A stretch of DNA of 54,445 nucleotides from Actinomycetota bacterium (GTDB taxonomy: Bacteria; Actinomycetota; Actinomycetes; Nanopelagicales; Nanopelagicaceae): contig WLPU01000012.1 of the NCBI GenBank assembly GCA_009698615.1, positions 1 to 54,445 on the forward strand. The letters are read 5' to 3'. Shown in pieces: positions 42,783-52,326 of this stretch. Under the pieces are notes generated by a model. The model had not been told where the DNA came from and did not search any database. It was given only the letters and a program-made list of their open reading frames with translations. Both the position numbers and the translations under genes were made by a program. Each line of letters begins with the position of its first letter. Position 1 is the first letter of the stretch.

Positions 42783-43698
42783 TCATACCACCTTCTGTCT
42801 CGGTCTCTTCTAGAATGACTGGGATATCAAATTCTTCCCCCGCAGCAATCTCTCCGGTTTCAGAACCTGTCCATCTGATCTGCAATTCCCCTAAAGCTAG
42901 GACCTGGTCGAATCTCAATACTCCTTGGCGGTACAGATCTAAAAGGGCGAGGAAGCGCGCCACTACAACTAGGGTGCTTTGGGCATCGGCCACCAAGGTC
43001 CGAAAATTCATGCTCTTGGAGCGACGTAGCGCCTCTACCACCCAACGGGACTCCTCGGCCACACTCACCAACGGTAGGTGGAGATGTTCTAGAGCTACGG
43101 TGGGAGTGATCTTGGGAGTCAGAACTCGCTCGGCAATAGCAGCAAAACGTTCTGCCCCAACTCCAATGAGAACCTCAGGCAAAAGGGCGGCCAGAGCGGC
43201 ATCAAGAGCAACAACCCGAGCGAAGCTTCGATCGGCCAAGGCTATACGTTCTTGGAAGGTTGCTGCGATCTCTTTGAATGCTCGATATTGCAAAAGCCTG
43301 GCGAAAAGTAGGTCTCGTGCTTCTAGTAGCGCCAGATCAGTCTCATCTTCCACCTCACCGCTGGGAAGGAGCCTGGCCGCCTTAAGGTCAAGGAGCGTTG
43401 CGGCCACGACGAGAAATTCAGTGGCCTGATCGAGCTTCCAACCCTCTCCGGAGAGCTCTAGGCCTCTGATGTAGGCAATGAACTCATCAGTGACTGTGCT
43501 GAGGGCAACATCGGTGATATCCATACGATGGCGAGAAATGAGTTGGAGCAAGAGATCGAAAGGGCCGTCAAAATTGTCAAGGTGGACCGCGAATCCGCTA
43601 CTAACTTCGGAGTTGATATCACTTGCCGCGGTTTCCACGAGCGTACGGTACTTCACATTGCCCCTCTTGGCTCGCACTTGCTCTGAGTGCGCGCCCAT
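42775..43698 (-). CDS. scpA: Segregation and condensation protein A
   Basis: The kleisin subunit that bridges SMC heads, up to 307 residues. The N-terminal motif VHLDNFDGPFDLLLQLISRH lies near 38-57 and the C-terminal winged helix near 245-290. An in-frame GTG at 43656 has GGGG upstream and would give a shorter N-terminus; I keep ATG 43698. The C-terminus is acidic (VILEETETEGG). It is divergent from parA. Confidence 0.92.
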   Translation of the reverse strand: MGAHSEQVRAKRGNVKYRTLVETAASDINSEVSSGFAVHLDNFDGPFDLLLQLISRHRMDITDVALSTVTDEFIAYIRGLELSGEGWKLDQATEFLVVAATLLDLKAARLLPSGEVEDETDLALLEARDLLFARLLQYRAFKEIAATFQERIALADRSFARVVALDAALAALLPEVLIGVGAERFAAIAERVLTPKITPTVALEHLHLPLVSVAEESRWVVEALRRSKSMNFRTLVADAQSTLVVVARFLALLDLYRQGVLRFDQVLALGELQIRWTGSETGEIAAGEEFDIPVILEETETEGGMNV

Positions 43699-43741
43699 GC
43701 GTAGAGTCCCACCATAAAGCGGCAGAGAGGTTAGGCGTTAG

Positions 43742-44623
43742 ATGGCTAAATCGACAATTGAAGAGGATGTTGCAACAACTGCAACCCTGCTCAAGCGCAC
43801 CCCTAAGAATTGGCCCACCCCTGCACCTTTGGCTAATCACGGTCCAGCGCGCATCATTCCGATTGTTAATCAAAAAGGCGGAGTCGGCAAGACGACAACA
43901 ACTATAAATCTAGGTGCCAGTCTTGCTGAATTAGGGCGTCGAGTTCTACTGGTTGATTTCGACCCGCAAGGAGCGCTTTCAGTTGGACTCGGTGTGAATG
44001 CTCACGAGTTACAACTGGAGGAAACCGTTTACCAAGTTCTCATGGATCCACTTTCTGATATCGAAAAAATCATTCTTAAAACTTCTGTACCGGGAATGGA
44101 TCTCCTCCCCGCAAATAAAGAACTAGCTACCGCTGAAGTTACACTCGTAAACGAGATGGGACGCGAAAACTTCTTGAAGCGCACTTTAGAATCAGTGCAA
44201 GATTACTACGACGTCATCTTGATTGATTGTCAACCAACTTTAGGTTTACTCACTCTTAACGCGCTGACTGCAGCAGATGGCGTGATAGTCCCACTGCAAT
44301 GTGAATTTTTCGCGCTTCGAGGATTTGCCCAACTTCAAGAGAACTTAGACAAGGTGCGTCTGAATCTCAATCCCTCTTTGAAATTGATCGGAATTCTGGC
44401 AACCATGTATGACAAGAAAACCCTACACAGCCGTGAGGTTCTAGAAAGAATTTTAGAAGCATTCCCAGAGAGTGTTTTTGAAACTGTTATTGCCCAGACT
44501 GTTCGTTTTCCGGAAACAACCGTAGCCGGCGAACCAATCACAACATATGCAAATAGTTCAGGTGGCGCCGCCTCATACCGACGGTTGGCACGTGAGTTAA
44601 TAGCAATCGGAGGATCACGATGA
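43742..44623 (+). CDS. ParA-family ATPase
   Basis: A 293-residue deviant Walker ATPase of the ParA/Soj kind. KGGVGKTT is at 45-52, LLVDFDPQG near 80 and LIDCQPTLG near 160. The ~40-residue N-terminal tail is longer than in MinD/Soj and is typical of the scpA-linked actinobacterial paralogue. No parB is near, so it is an orphan ParA rather than the main partition protein. It is coupled by ATGA to the following ribbon-helix-helix-like gene. Confidence 0.9.
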   Translation: MAKSTIEEDVATTATLLKRTPKNWPTPAPLANHGPARIIPIVNQKGGVGKTTTTINLGASLAELGRRVLLVDFDPQGALSVGLGVNAHELQLEETVYQVLMDPLSDIEKIILKTSVPGMDLLPANKELATAEVTLVNEMGRENFLKRTLESVQDYYDVILIDCQPTLGLLTLNALTAADGVIVPLQCEFFALRGFAQLQENLDKVRLNLNPSLKLIGILATMYDKKTLHSREVLERILEAFPESVFETVIAQTVRFPETTVAGEPITTYANSSGGAASYRRLARELIAIGGSR

Positions 44624-45030
44624 GTCGCAGAGCAAGTTTGCCGGGAGCAGATGAACTTTTTCGTTCGACTACACCCGCACTAAGCGCCGTAAGAGATGCG
44701 CTTCCAGATTCAACTGTAGCGCCAACGCAAAGTTCAACTGCTCCAGTTGTTCGTCCACAGAAGAAAGGCGTGCGCACTACTTCGCGCCGACGTGTCGTCA
44801 ACGTTGATCGTTCACCTTCTGGTCGCGAACGACATGAGGAGAAAATTACTGTCTATCTTTCGCCAGAAGAGTTGTTTGATTTAGATCAGGCTCGCTTACT
44901 TCTGCGTGGAGATCTCGGTCTGGCCGCAGATCGTGGTCGCATTGTCAGAGAATCAATCGCTGTCATTATTGCCGACTTAGAAGCAAAAGGTGATCAAAGT
45001 ATTCTTGCTCGACGACTCCGAGGTCTGTGA
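44620..45030 (+). CDS. Possible ribbon-helix-helix DNA-binding partner of ParA
   Basis: A 136-residue protein with a disordered Pro/Thr-rich first half. The second half reads EEKITVYLSPEELFDLDQAR then a gap and ADRGRIVRESIAVIIADLE: one beta-strand and two helices, as in ribbon-helix-helix proteins. ATGA overlap with parA implies they work together, as ParF/ParG do on plasmids; conserved homologues lie here in Streptomyces. The function is inferred from shape and context only. Ends 3 bases from xerD. Confidence 0.75.
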   Translation: MSRRASLPGADELFRSTTPALSAVRDALPDSTVAPTQSSTAPVVRPQKKGVRTTSRRRVVNVDRSPSGRERHEEKITVYLSPEELFDLDQARLLLRGDLGLAADRGRIVRESIAVIIADLEAKGDQSILARRLRGL

Positions 45031-45033
45031 AGT

Positions 45034-45954
45034 TTAACCTCTGGCTCTAGGGTGCGCGAGGCTGTAACTTTCCCGCACTTTATCTATTGTGATCAGAGTG
45101 TAAATCTGGGTTGTCGTAACGCTCGCGTGACCCAGTAATTCCTGTACGACACGAATATCTGCTCCACCATCCAAAAGATGAGTTGCATATGAATGCCGAA
45201 AAACGTGCGGTGAAACTTTCCCCTCAAGACCCGACTTCTTTGCTGCATTAAGAACAAACTGCCAAGCCGATTGACGACTCAACCTCGTCCCCTTCTGGTT
45301 AAGGAACAACGCACTCGAAGCACGCGAGCTCTTTGCGGCAAGGGAAGGTCGCACCCTTACTATGTACGCACGTAAGGCGTTAGATGCGAAACTACCTAAG
45401 GGAACGATTCTTTCCTTACCACCTTTCCCGCGCACCTTGATAGTTTCAAACTCCACTCCGTCAGCGTCCGCAGTGTGAATATCGCTAACGTCCAATCCAA
45501 CGACCTCGCTGATTCTTGCCCCGCTACCGTAAAGCATTTCTATTAGCGCCCGATCACGCAAGGTTATTAGATCCGATTCTGAATGTGATGCTTCTAAAAT
45601 AGATAAAACCTCCGAGATACTAAGTGCCCTTGGCAACTTACGTATCTGCTTTGATTTCTCGATCTCCACCATCGGATCATCCAAAGAATACTCTTTCGCA
45701 CAATACAGAAAAAATGTACGAAGAGTGGACATCGATCGAGAGATACTCGATGTAACAAGCCCATCACTCTTTAAACCGGCCGCAAAACTAGCGATCGTCG
45801 AAGGATCCACTCTTCCTAATTCTGTCCCCGTACTTACCAAAAACTCCTCTAGGCGGAATAAATCGCGCTTATAGGCAGATATCGTGTTTGCAGCCAATCC
45901 TCGCTCAACTTGTAAATGCAAGAGAAAATCCCTGCTGGCGCTCGAGAGATTCAT
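45034..45954 (-). CDS. xerD: Tyrosine recombinase XerD
   Basis: Site-specific recombinase resolving chromosome dimers at dif. 306 residues with the N-terminal SAM-like core-binding domain (1-95) and catalytic domain carrying the full set: Arg in GSGARISEV near 148, Lys in GKGGKERIVPL near 178, HxxR in HVFRHSYATHLL near 245, His in LLGHAS near 268, and Tyr in IYTLI near 278. ATG 45954 is preceded by TAGAAT five nt upstream (leaderless). It lies after ald and is not linked to a mobile element. Confidence 0.93.
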   Translation of the reverse strand: MNLSSASRDFLLHLQVERGLAANTISAYKRDLFRLEEFLVSTGTELGRVDPSTIASFAAGLKSDGLVTSSISRSMSTLRTFFLYCAKEYSLDDPMVEIEKSKQIRKLPRALSISEVLSILEASHSESDLITLRDRALIEMLYGSGARISEVVGLDVSDIHTADADGVEFETIKVRGKGGKERIVPLGSFASNALRAYIVRVRPSLAAKSSRASSALFLNQKGTRLSRQSAWQFVLNAAKKSGLEGKVSPHVFRHSYATHLLDGGADIRVVQELLGHASVTTTQIYTLITIDKVRESYSLAHPRARG

Positions 45955-45959
45955 CAACA

Positions 45960-45965
45960 ATTCTA
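45960..45965 (-). promoter_or_regulatory. -10 box of leaderless xerD
   Basis: TAGAAT on the minus strand, 5 nt, then ATG; no Shine-Dalgarno. The gap to the upstream ald stop is only 12 bases. Confidence 0.4.
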
Positions 45966-45966
45966 C

Positions 45967-47070
45967 TTAAGAAGCCAAAACTTTGTGCGGATAATTGTGG
46001 GCCAGCGCAACTGCTTGATAGTACACCGAGCCATCATGAACGTTGAGGCCCTTGCGTATTGCATCGCTTCCCCGGACCGCATCCAACCAGCCCTTGTTTG
46101 CGATTGTTAGTGCAAATGGCAAAGTGGCGTTAGTTAGTGCATATGTTGAGGTGACAGGCACTGCCCCTGGCATATTAGCTACACAATAAAAAACACTCTG
46201 ATGAACTTCAAATATTGGTTGCGCATGAGTTGTGGCACGAGAATCTTCAAAGCATCCGCCTTGATCAATGGCGATATCCACCAAAACAGATCCAACTTTC
46301 ATTCGTTTCACTTGTTCGTTGCTCACGAGCTTAGGAGCCTTGGCTCCATGTACCAAAACTGAGCCAACAACTAAATCAGCAGAAGTAATCTGCTGGTCAA
46401 TCGCATGGTGGGAAGCGGCCAACGTCTTAATTCGGCCCCCGTAAATTGTGTCAATGTATTGCAAACGAGGAAGATTTCGATCAATCACCGTTACGTCGGC
46501 CCCCATCCCAAGTGCTATGACTGCTGCGTTTAAACCTGCAACACCACCACCAATGACCACAACTTTCCCCGGTGCTACACCGGGCACTCCGCCAAGTAAT
46601 ACCCCTCGACCGCCATTGGGTTTTTGAAGAAATGCAGCACCAATTTGAGTTGCCATCCGTCCAGCCACTTCACTCATGGGTGCGAGTAGAGGTAAATGTC
46701 CATCCTCTTCAACGGTTTCGTATGCGATGGCAGTAATTCCGCTGGCGATCAGCGCATCCGTGCATGCTTTCGAAGCAGCTAAATGCAGGTACGTGAAAAG
46801 AATTTGAGCAGGTCGCATCTTGGAATATTCAACAGCGATCGGCTCTTTAACTTTCAAAATGAGATCGGCGTTTTCCCACACTTCATCTGATGACGACACA
46901 ATGCGGGCACCTTGAGATGCGAAATCCGAATCCGATATTGCCGACTCAGCTCCAGCGCCTGTCTCAATGAGAACATCGTGACCGGCACGGATGAATTCCA
47001 GGACGCCTTCAGGGGTAATAGCAATTCGAGACTCTTGCAATTTTACTTCTTTTGGTACGCCAACGATCAT
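45967..47070 (-). CDS. ald: Alanine dehydrogenase
   Basis: NAD-dependent interconversion of alanine and pyruvate plus ammonia. 367 residues. It opens [21 protein letters not shown], and the nucleotide loop [21 protein letters not shown] lies near 170-190; the active-site Lys and His are in LHLAAS and the N-terminal RIAIT region. Shine-Dalgarno AGGAG precedes the ATG. It sits between pyrG and xerD, where a NUDIX gene is common in other actinobacteria. Confidence 0.94.
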   Translation of the reverse strand: MIVGVPKEVKLQESRIAITPEGVLEFIRAGHDVLIETGAGAESAISDSDFASQGARIVSSSDEVWENADLILKVKEPIAVEYSKMRPAQILFTYLHLAASKACTDALIASGITAIAYETVEEDGHLPLLAPMSEVAGRMATQIGAAFLQKPNGGRGVLLGGVPGVAPGKVVVIGGGVAGLNAAVIALGMGADVTVIDRNLPRLQYIDTIYGGRIKTLAASHHAIDQQITSADLVVGSVLVHGAKAPKLVSNEQVKRMKVGSVLVDIAIDQGGCFEDSRATTHAQPIFEVHQSVFYCVANMPGAVPVTSTYALTNATLPFALTIANKGWLDAVRGSDAIRKGLNVHDGSVYYQAVALAHNYPHKVLAS

Positions 47071-47133
47071 TCTGAACTCCTAAGGAAGAACGCTGCTTCC
47101 TGCACAAAGACTACTCTCGAATGATTCCGCACA

Positions 47134-48768
47134 TTACTTCTTGCGGGCGATCGCCGCTTCAACAAGCCCTGCAAAAAGAGGATGTGGTCTTGTTGGGCGA
47201 GATCGAAATTCGGGATGTGCTTGGGTTCCAACGTAATATGGATGAACATCGGCTGGCAATTCTACGAATTCAACGAGATCGCGTTCTTTATAAATACCTG
47301 AGAAAGTAAGGCCAGCACTTGCTAGCAGTGGGCGATATTCATTATTAACCTCGTAACGATGCCTATGTCGTTCAGAAACCTTAAGCACGCCATAAGCTTT
47401 TGCGACAATTGAATTTGGGAGTAAGACCGCTTCAAAAAGCCCCAGACGCATCGTCGCACCCATATCAGCAACCCCGGCAATTACATCTTTTTGATCCGAC
47501 ATAGTTGAAATAACCGGCGACTTCGTATCAGGTGCAAATTCTGATGAATTAGCATCAACTAAGCCAGCAATATTCCTTGCTGCCTCAATTACCATGCACT
47601 GCAAGCCTAGGCACAAGCCTAAAGTTGGAATTTTGTTTTCGCGCGCAAATCGCAAGGCTCCCAGCTTGCCTTCTATCCCTCGTACTCCGAACCCGCCAGG
47701 TACACAGATTGCATCTACATCCCCAAGTTGGGTCTGTGCGCCTTCGCTGGTTTCGCAGTCATCACTTGCAACCCATTTGATTCCAACTTTTGCGTTGTGA
47801 GCAAAGCCGCCTGCTCGTAGCGCTTCCGTAACCGAAAGATACGCATCTGGTAGATCAATGTACTTACCCACCAATGCAACACGAATATGGTGTGCAGGTT
47901 TATGTACCTTTTCTAGCAGCGAATCCCACTGCGTCCAATCCACATCTTTGAAAGGCAAGTTCAATCTGCGAACCACGTAAGAATCTAAGCCTTCAGAAAA
48001 TAGAACCTTGGGAATGTCGTAAATTGATGGCGCATCAACAGCCGCTACTACCGCTTCTAAATCCACGTCACACATGAGTGAAATCTTCTTCTTCACTGAG
48101 GCAGGAATTTCTCTGTCCGAGCGAATAACTATCGCATCTGGAGCAATACCAATACTGCGTAAAGCTTGAACGCTGTGTTGGGTAGGCTTCGTTTTCAATT
48201 CTCCCGAGGGTCCGATGTAAGGCACCAGGGAAACGTGGAGATAGAAAACATTCTCACGCCCAACTTCTTGACGAATCTGGCGAGCAGCTTCTAGAAATGG
48301 TTGAGACTCTATGTCCCCGACGGTTCCGCCAACCTCTGTAATAACAATATCGATATCTGGGGCTGACATCGCCCTGATCCTTTCCTTTATTTCATTTGTG
48401 ATGTGCGGTATTACTTGTACCGTTTCTCCAAGATATTCTCCGCGACGCTCTCGTGCAATCACTCGGGAGTACACTTGTCCAGTTGTAACATTCGCAGATC
48501 CATGCAAATTTGTATCAAGAAAACGTTCGTAATGCCCGATATCTAGATCTGTCTCTGCGCCATCATCGGTAACAAATACTTCGCCGTGTTGAAACGGATT
48601 CATGGTTCCTGGATCTACATTTAGATAGGGATCCAATTTTTGCATTGTCACGCGCAACCCACGAGAGCGTAATAACCGACCTAGACTTGATGCGGTGAGA
48701 CCTTTTCCTAGGCTTGAGGCTACGCCGCCAGTTACAAATAAATGCTTAGTCACATGAGGTTGGCCCAT
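47134..48768 (-). CDS. pyrG: CTP synthase
   Basis: Makes CTP from UTP with glutamine. 544 residues: N-terminal synthetase with [14 protein letters not shown] near 11-24, then class I glutamine amidotransferase with [11 protein letters not shown] (Cys near 382) and HPEFRSRP near the end. Four-base MGQP start, TAGGTT box 8 nt upstream, no Shine-Dalgarno. A 7-bp inverted repeat lies just upstream. Confidence 0.96.
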   Translation of the reverse strand: MGQPHVTKHLFVTGGVASSLGKGLTASSLGRLLRSRGLRVTMQKLDPYLNVDPGTMNPFQHGEVFVTDDGAETDLDIGHYERFLDTNLHGSANVTTGQVYSRVIARERRGEYLGETVQVIPHITNEIKERIRAMSAPDIDIVITEVGGTVGDIESQPFLEAARQIRQEVGRENVFYLHVSLVPYIGPSGELKTKPTQHSVQALRSIGIAPDAIVIRSDREIPASVKKKISLMCDVDLEAVVAAVDAPSIYDIPKVLFSEGLDSYVVRRLNLPFKDVDWTQWDSLLEKVHKPAHHIRVALVGKYIDLPDAYLSVTEALRAGGFAHNAKVGIKWVASDDCETSEGAQTQLGDVDAICVPGGFGVRGIEGKLGALRFARENKIPTLGLCLGLQCMVIEAARNIAGLVDANSSEFAPDTKSPVISTMSDQKDVIAGVADMGATMRLGLFEAVLLPNSIVAKAYGVLKVSERHRHRYEVNNEYRPLLASAGLTFSGIYKERDLVEFVELPADVHPYYVGTQAHPEFRSRPTRPHPLFAGLVEAAIARKK

Positions 48769-48776
48769 GGGAGACC

Positions 48777-48805
48777 AACCTATCAGGCAATGAGGGTTAT
48801 TGCCT
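48777..48805 (-). promoter_or_regulatory. pyrG promoter region with inverted repeat
   Basis: TAGGTT (48777-48782) on the minus strand, 8 nt before the ATG. Upstream lies AGGCAAT-7-ATTGCCT (48785-48791 and 48799-48805), a perfect 7-bp inverted repeat between the recN stop and the box, a possible operator. Confidence 0.45.
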
Positions 48806-50526
48806 CATCCACGCATCGCTAGGAGTTCAGCGGCGTGTTCTTGAGCGCTCTTAGAATCTTCGAGCCCTGCAAGCATTCGAGCAATTTCTTCAACGCGTCG
48901 TTCTCCAACAATATTCTCCACATCGCTTTGATTGACCGAACCATCACCGCTTCTTCGAACTACAAAATGCGTATCGGCCCATGCTGCTACTTGAGGAAGA
49001 TGTGTCACGACAATCACTTGTGCGTGTCGAGAAAGTTCATGGAGGCGCCGGCCAACATCAATCGCAGCTTTTCCGCCAACTCCGGCATCTACTTCGTCAA
49101 AAACATATGTCCCCACCGGTTGAGACTGAGCTAATACAACTTCTAAAGCCAACATTACGCGCGACATTTCACCGCCGCTGGCACCTTTAGCAACAGCCAC
49201 CTTCGGTCCATCCTGATGGCTTTGCAAAAGCATCAAAACTTCATCAGCCCCCGTCACGGTAAAAGTGTCCGCGGGAATAGATTGTGAATAATCGGGTGAC
49301 TCAACCTGACATATGAATTGGGTGTGCGGCATAGCCAGTGAATGGATTTCCTCGCTCACTTGCCGAGAGAGCCCGGCGGCAACGACAGATCGCGTTTTGC
49401 TTAATTTCCGGGAGGCACTTTCTAACTCTTTGGCTAGACCCTGCAACTGTGCTTCCAACTGGGCCAGACGTTCGTCACCACCGGAAAGATCGTCGATCGT
49501 TTCTGACACTGCCGTAGAACGAGCTATCAACTCGGCAATTTGTTCATCTGGCGCTCCAGTCTTTCCGAACCTTTTGATGAAAACGCTCAGATCGGCACGC
49601 CGATTTTGCGCCTGATCGAGCCGAAGAGGATCGGCTTCAAGAGAATTTAGATACGAATGTGCTTCTCGGGTTGCATCCTCCAGTAAATAAAAACTCTCCG
49701 ACAAAGATTCTGCGATTTTCGCTATATCAACATCTTTGGCGCCCACCACCTCAAGTTTCTTTCGGGCCAGAGATAACAGGGTCAAAATCCCCGACTCTTC
49801 ATCATCCAAAAATTGCGTCCCTGTCTCCATCGCCATACGAAACTCTTCCACCGAACTCAATCGAATAATCTCGTTTTCCAGCGCGCTAAATTCACCCACC
49901 GCCGGCTTGAGTTTTGCAAAACTTTGAGCAAATTCTGTCAGGTTCGCAATCTCCTCTGCCCTACTCGAAAGACTCGTACGTACTTCAGAGATTCGAGAAC
50001 GTAGTGAGTGGTAAGCGCTATAAATCTCTGAATAAGAGCAGTGGGCTAGAGCAACTTCCTCACCCCCGAAACGGTCGAGAATTTCACGTTGCTTAGGAGC
50101 TTTAGTAATACTCATATTGGCGGCTTGAGCATGTATTTCGATAAGGGATTCGCTCACTTGGGCTAGTACGCTCGCGGCGACGCCAACGCCACCAATACTG
50201 CCTTTGCTTTTCCCGTCAGCAGAAAGAGTCCGAGTTAAGATCACGTGGCCATCCTCCACGACGCCGCCAGTTTCATTAATAATTTCTGAAACATTTTCAT
50301 CAATCTTAAAGGTGGCATTTGCAACAAGTCTCGGGCTGCCTTGCCTCACAAGGTTCGCATCGCTCTTACCGCCTAGAACTAACGAAAGAGCGGTCAATAT
50401 CATCGTTTTTCCTGCGCCAGTTTCACCGGTAAGAACATTAAATCCTGGACCCAATTCTAAACTAGCTTCTTCGATCACTCCGATTCCGCGAATTGTGATT
50501 TCCTCTAAATATGAACGATCACTCAC
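48805..50526 (-). CDS. recN: DNA repair protein RecN
   Basis: SMC-like ATPase for double-strand-break repair. With a GTG start at 50526 (8-base overlap with the NAD kinase stop) the protein has 573 residues; the upstream ATG would overlap ppnK by 71 bases and adds unmatched sequence. Walker A GETGAGKT is at about 34-41, the signature GGEMSRVMLAL and Walker B VFDEVDAG in the last third, with coiled coil between. Order tlyA-ppnK-recN is standard. Confidence 0.94.
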   Translation of the reverse strand: MSDRSYLEEITIRGIGVIEEASLELGPGFNVLTGETGAGKTMILTALSLVLGGKSDANLVRQGSPRLVANATFKIDENVSEIINETGGVVEDGHVILTRTLSADGKSKGSIGGVGVAASVLAQVSESLIEIHAQAANMSITKAPKQREILDRFGGEEVALAHCSYSEIYSAYHSLRSRISEVRTSLSSRAEEIANLTEFAQSFAKLKPAVGEFSALENEIIRLSSVEEFRMAMETGTQFLDDEESGILTLLSLARKKLEVVGAKDVDIAKIAESLSESFYLLEDATREAHSYLNSLEADPLRLDQAQNRRADLSVFIKRFGKTGAPDEQIAELIARSTAVSETIDDLSGGDERLAQLEAQLQGLAKELESASRKLSKTRSVVAAGLSRQVSEEIHSLAMPHTQFICQVESPDYSQSIPADTFTVTGADEVLMLLQSHQDGPKVAVAKGASGGEMSRVMLALEVVLAQSQPVGTYVFDEVDAGVGGKAAIDVGRRLHELSRHAQVIVVTHLPQVAAWADTHFVVRRSGDGSVNQSDVENIVGERRVEEIARMLAGLEDSKSAQEHAAELLAMRG

Positions 50527-51379
50527 CGCGCCAACCTTCAACTGGCAGTTTGAATTTTGCAACCAAGCGATCCGTAAAAACGCTTTCATTCAGATGCGCT
50601 AACGCTACGGCTTGCGAATCTTTCGTCACCGTCACACGATCCCCACGTTTTAACGGAAAAGATCTCAATGAATCTCCAAGTAAAATTGCCCCGTCTGATT
50701 CCAAATCGACCACAATCTCAGACTGAGGAGATACAACCATCGGCTTGGCGAAAAGTGCATGCGCCGAAATAGGCAAAAGTACGAGCGCTTCCACCTCTGG
50801 CCACACGACGGGGCCTCCAGCAGAGAATGCATAAGCAGTCGAACCGGTTGGCGTAGAACAAATCAAGCCATCACATCCCCATCGTGATAATGGTCGGCCA
50901 TCAATTTGAACAAAAAGTTGCAACATGCCATTGGCGCCACGTTCAATAGTGACCTCATTGAGGGCCCAGCCAATAGCCACTTCTTTGCCGCTGCGATGCA
51001 CTTCATATTGAACAACCATCCTCGTTTCGCGGATATATTTCTTCGCCTTAATAACCGCAGCAATCTCCTCTAAGGACGGTCTTTCAATTTCAGCCAAGAA
51101 ACCCACGTGTCCGAGATTGATTCCAAGTAGTGGAATCTGTGTGCCACGCACCGCTTCGGCTCCCCTGAGCATTGTTCCGTCGCCACCTAACACAACAGCG
51201 ATTTCGCAATCGGCTAGATCTTTCTGTTGCAAAAGCTTTACGCCTGTAATGGCAATTTCGATGGTGACGAAAACATTGAATCCGGAAGAAAGAAAATCTT
51301 CAGCCAGTAATCGGGCAGCATCAGTTGCCGCAGGCCGAGTCGGATTAATGACAAGAAGGATTGAACGCTGGGTGCTCAT
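50519..51379 (-). CDS. ppnK: NAD kinase
   Basis: Phosphorylates NAD to NADP. The 286-residue protein has GGDGTMLR near 65-72, GINLGHVGFLAE near 87 and the CDGLICSTPTGSTAYAFSAGGP stretch (near 168-189). The ATG overlaps the tlyA stop by 4 bases, and its end overlaps recN by 8 bases. Confidence 0.95.
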   Translation of the reverse strand: MSTQRSILLVINPTRPAATDAARLLAEDFLSSGFNVFVTIEIAITGVKLLQQKDLADCEIAVVLGGDGTMLRGAEAVRGTQIPLLGINLGHVGFLAEIERPSLEEIAAVIKAKKYIRETRMVVQYEVHRSGKEVAIGWALNEVTIERGANGMLQLFVQIDGRPLSRWGCDGLICSTPTGSTAYAFSAGGPVVWPEVEALVLLPISAHALFAKPMVVSPQSEIVVDLESDGAILLGDSLRSFPLKRGDRVTVTKDSQAVALAHLNESVFTDRLVAKFKLPVEGWRGE

Positions 51380-52164
51380 TGCGGCCCAATAGCAATAGCA
51401 TGATCGAGCGCATCTTCATCGATCGATTCGGCTCCGCGACGAAGCCATAAGAAATATTCTACATTTCCAGCCGGTCCCGGAAGTGGACTTGCAGCGATAC
51501 CAAGTGTTCCTAGACCCACGTCGTAGGCGGACTGAGCAACTTCCATTACAGCAGACTTGCGAAGAATCGGATCGCGCACAACTCCACCGGCGCCAAGTTT
51601 CTCACGCCCAACTTCAAATTGCGGCTTCACCATTAAAACATAATCCGCATTAGCTTTTGAAACCGCCGCTAATGCCGGTAAAACCAGGGTGAGGGAAATG
51701 AAGGATAAATCCGCAACCACGAGATCGATCGGTTCACCAACCATCTCACCGGTGAGATGCCTAATATTCGTGCGATCTAAAATAGCAACGCGTGGATTTT
51801 GCCTAAGCTCCCATGCTAATTGGCCATAACCAACATCTACTGCGACAACTTGTCCTGCACCTTTGCGCAAAAGAACATCGGTAAAACCGCCCGTGGAGGC
51901 ACCAGCATCCAAGCATCGTTTGCCTTCAACGACTATTGGTGTAAAAACTTCCAGGGCGCCCGCCAATTTATGACCGCCGCGAGATACAAAATCATCACGC
52001 TTGCCTTGCAAAACGATGGAGGTTTCGGCATCCACCTGACTCGCTGGCTTAGATGCCGGAATGCCGCGTACTAAAACCGATCGAGATTCAATCAGATCAG
52101 CTGCATGTTCGCGAGAACGCGCTAGGCCGCGTCTGACCAGTTCAGCATCTAAACGCGTTTTCAT
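51376..52164 (-). CDS. tlyA: 16S/23S rRNA 2'-O-methyltransferase TlyA
   Basis: Modifies C1409 of 16S and C1920 of 23S rRNA, which affects capreomycin sensitivity in mycobacteria. 262 residues: N-terminal S4 domain (RLDAELVRRGLARSREHAADL) and FtsJ-type methyltransferase with CLDAGASTGGFTDVLL near 89-104. It follows a 50-residue gene by 9 bases and precedes ppnK by overlap. Confidence 0.94.
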   Translation of the reverse strand: MKTRLDAELVRRGLARSREHAADLIESRSVLVRGIPASKPASQVDAETSIVLQGKRDDFVSRGGHKLAGALEVFTPIVVEGKRCLDAGASTGGFTDVLLRKGAGQVVAVDVGYGQLAWELRQNPRVAILDRTNIRHLTGEMVGEPIDLVVADLSFISLTLVLPALAAVSKANADYVLMVKPQFEVGREKLGAGGVVRDPILRKSAVMEVAQSAYDVGLGTLGIAASPLPGPAGNVEYFLWLRRGAESIDEDALDHAIAIGPQ

Positions 52165-52173
52165 GGAATTTTT

Positions 52174-52326
52174 CTAGAGACCGTCGATGGTAGATAAGGC
52201 GGTATCCAATTTTTGATGCAGTTGCTCAAATCTATCTGCATGCTGCGAAACAGGAATTTGATCGATCTCAAGTAACTCTTCTTTGACCTTTTCTACAAAA
52301 TTCTCTTCTTGTGCGCTTGTTGTCAT
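52174..52326 (-). CDS. 50-residue conserved small protein before tlyA
   Basis: A small acidic protein, mostly helical by eye (EENFVEKVKEELLEID, then FEQLHQKLDTALSTIDGL). Function unknown. Its ATG overlaps the preceding phasin-like stop (ATGA), so it is translated after it. A longer reading from 52485 would run antisense-frame through the neighbour and is not supported. A small gene of this kind before tlyA is seen in other actinobacteria. Confidence 0.7.
   Translation of the reverse strand: MTTSAQEENFVEKVKEELLEIDQIPVSQHADRFEQLHQKLDTALSTIDGL

Noticed and set aside
42815-43429. Long antisense open frame inside scpA
   Set aside because: It reads Ser/Arg/Ala-rich sequence complementary to scpA codons, and has no Shine-Dalgarno, conserved motif or room for a separate gene.
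43742-45030. Toxin-antitoxin or plasmid partition module
   Set aside because: The genes sit beside scpA in core genome order and lack a toxin; plasmid origin is not supported.
45034-45954. xerD as sign of an integrated mobile element
   Set aside because: No tRNA junction, direct repeats, phage or transfer genes; its neighbours are the standard actinobacterial core order.
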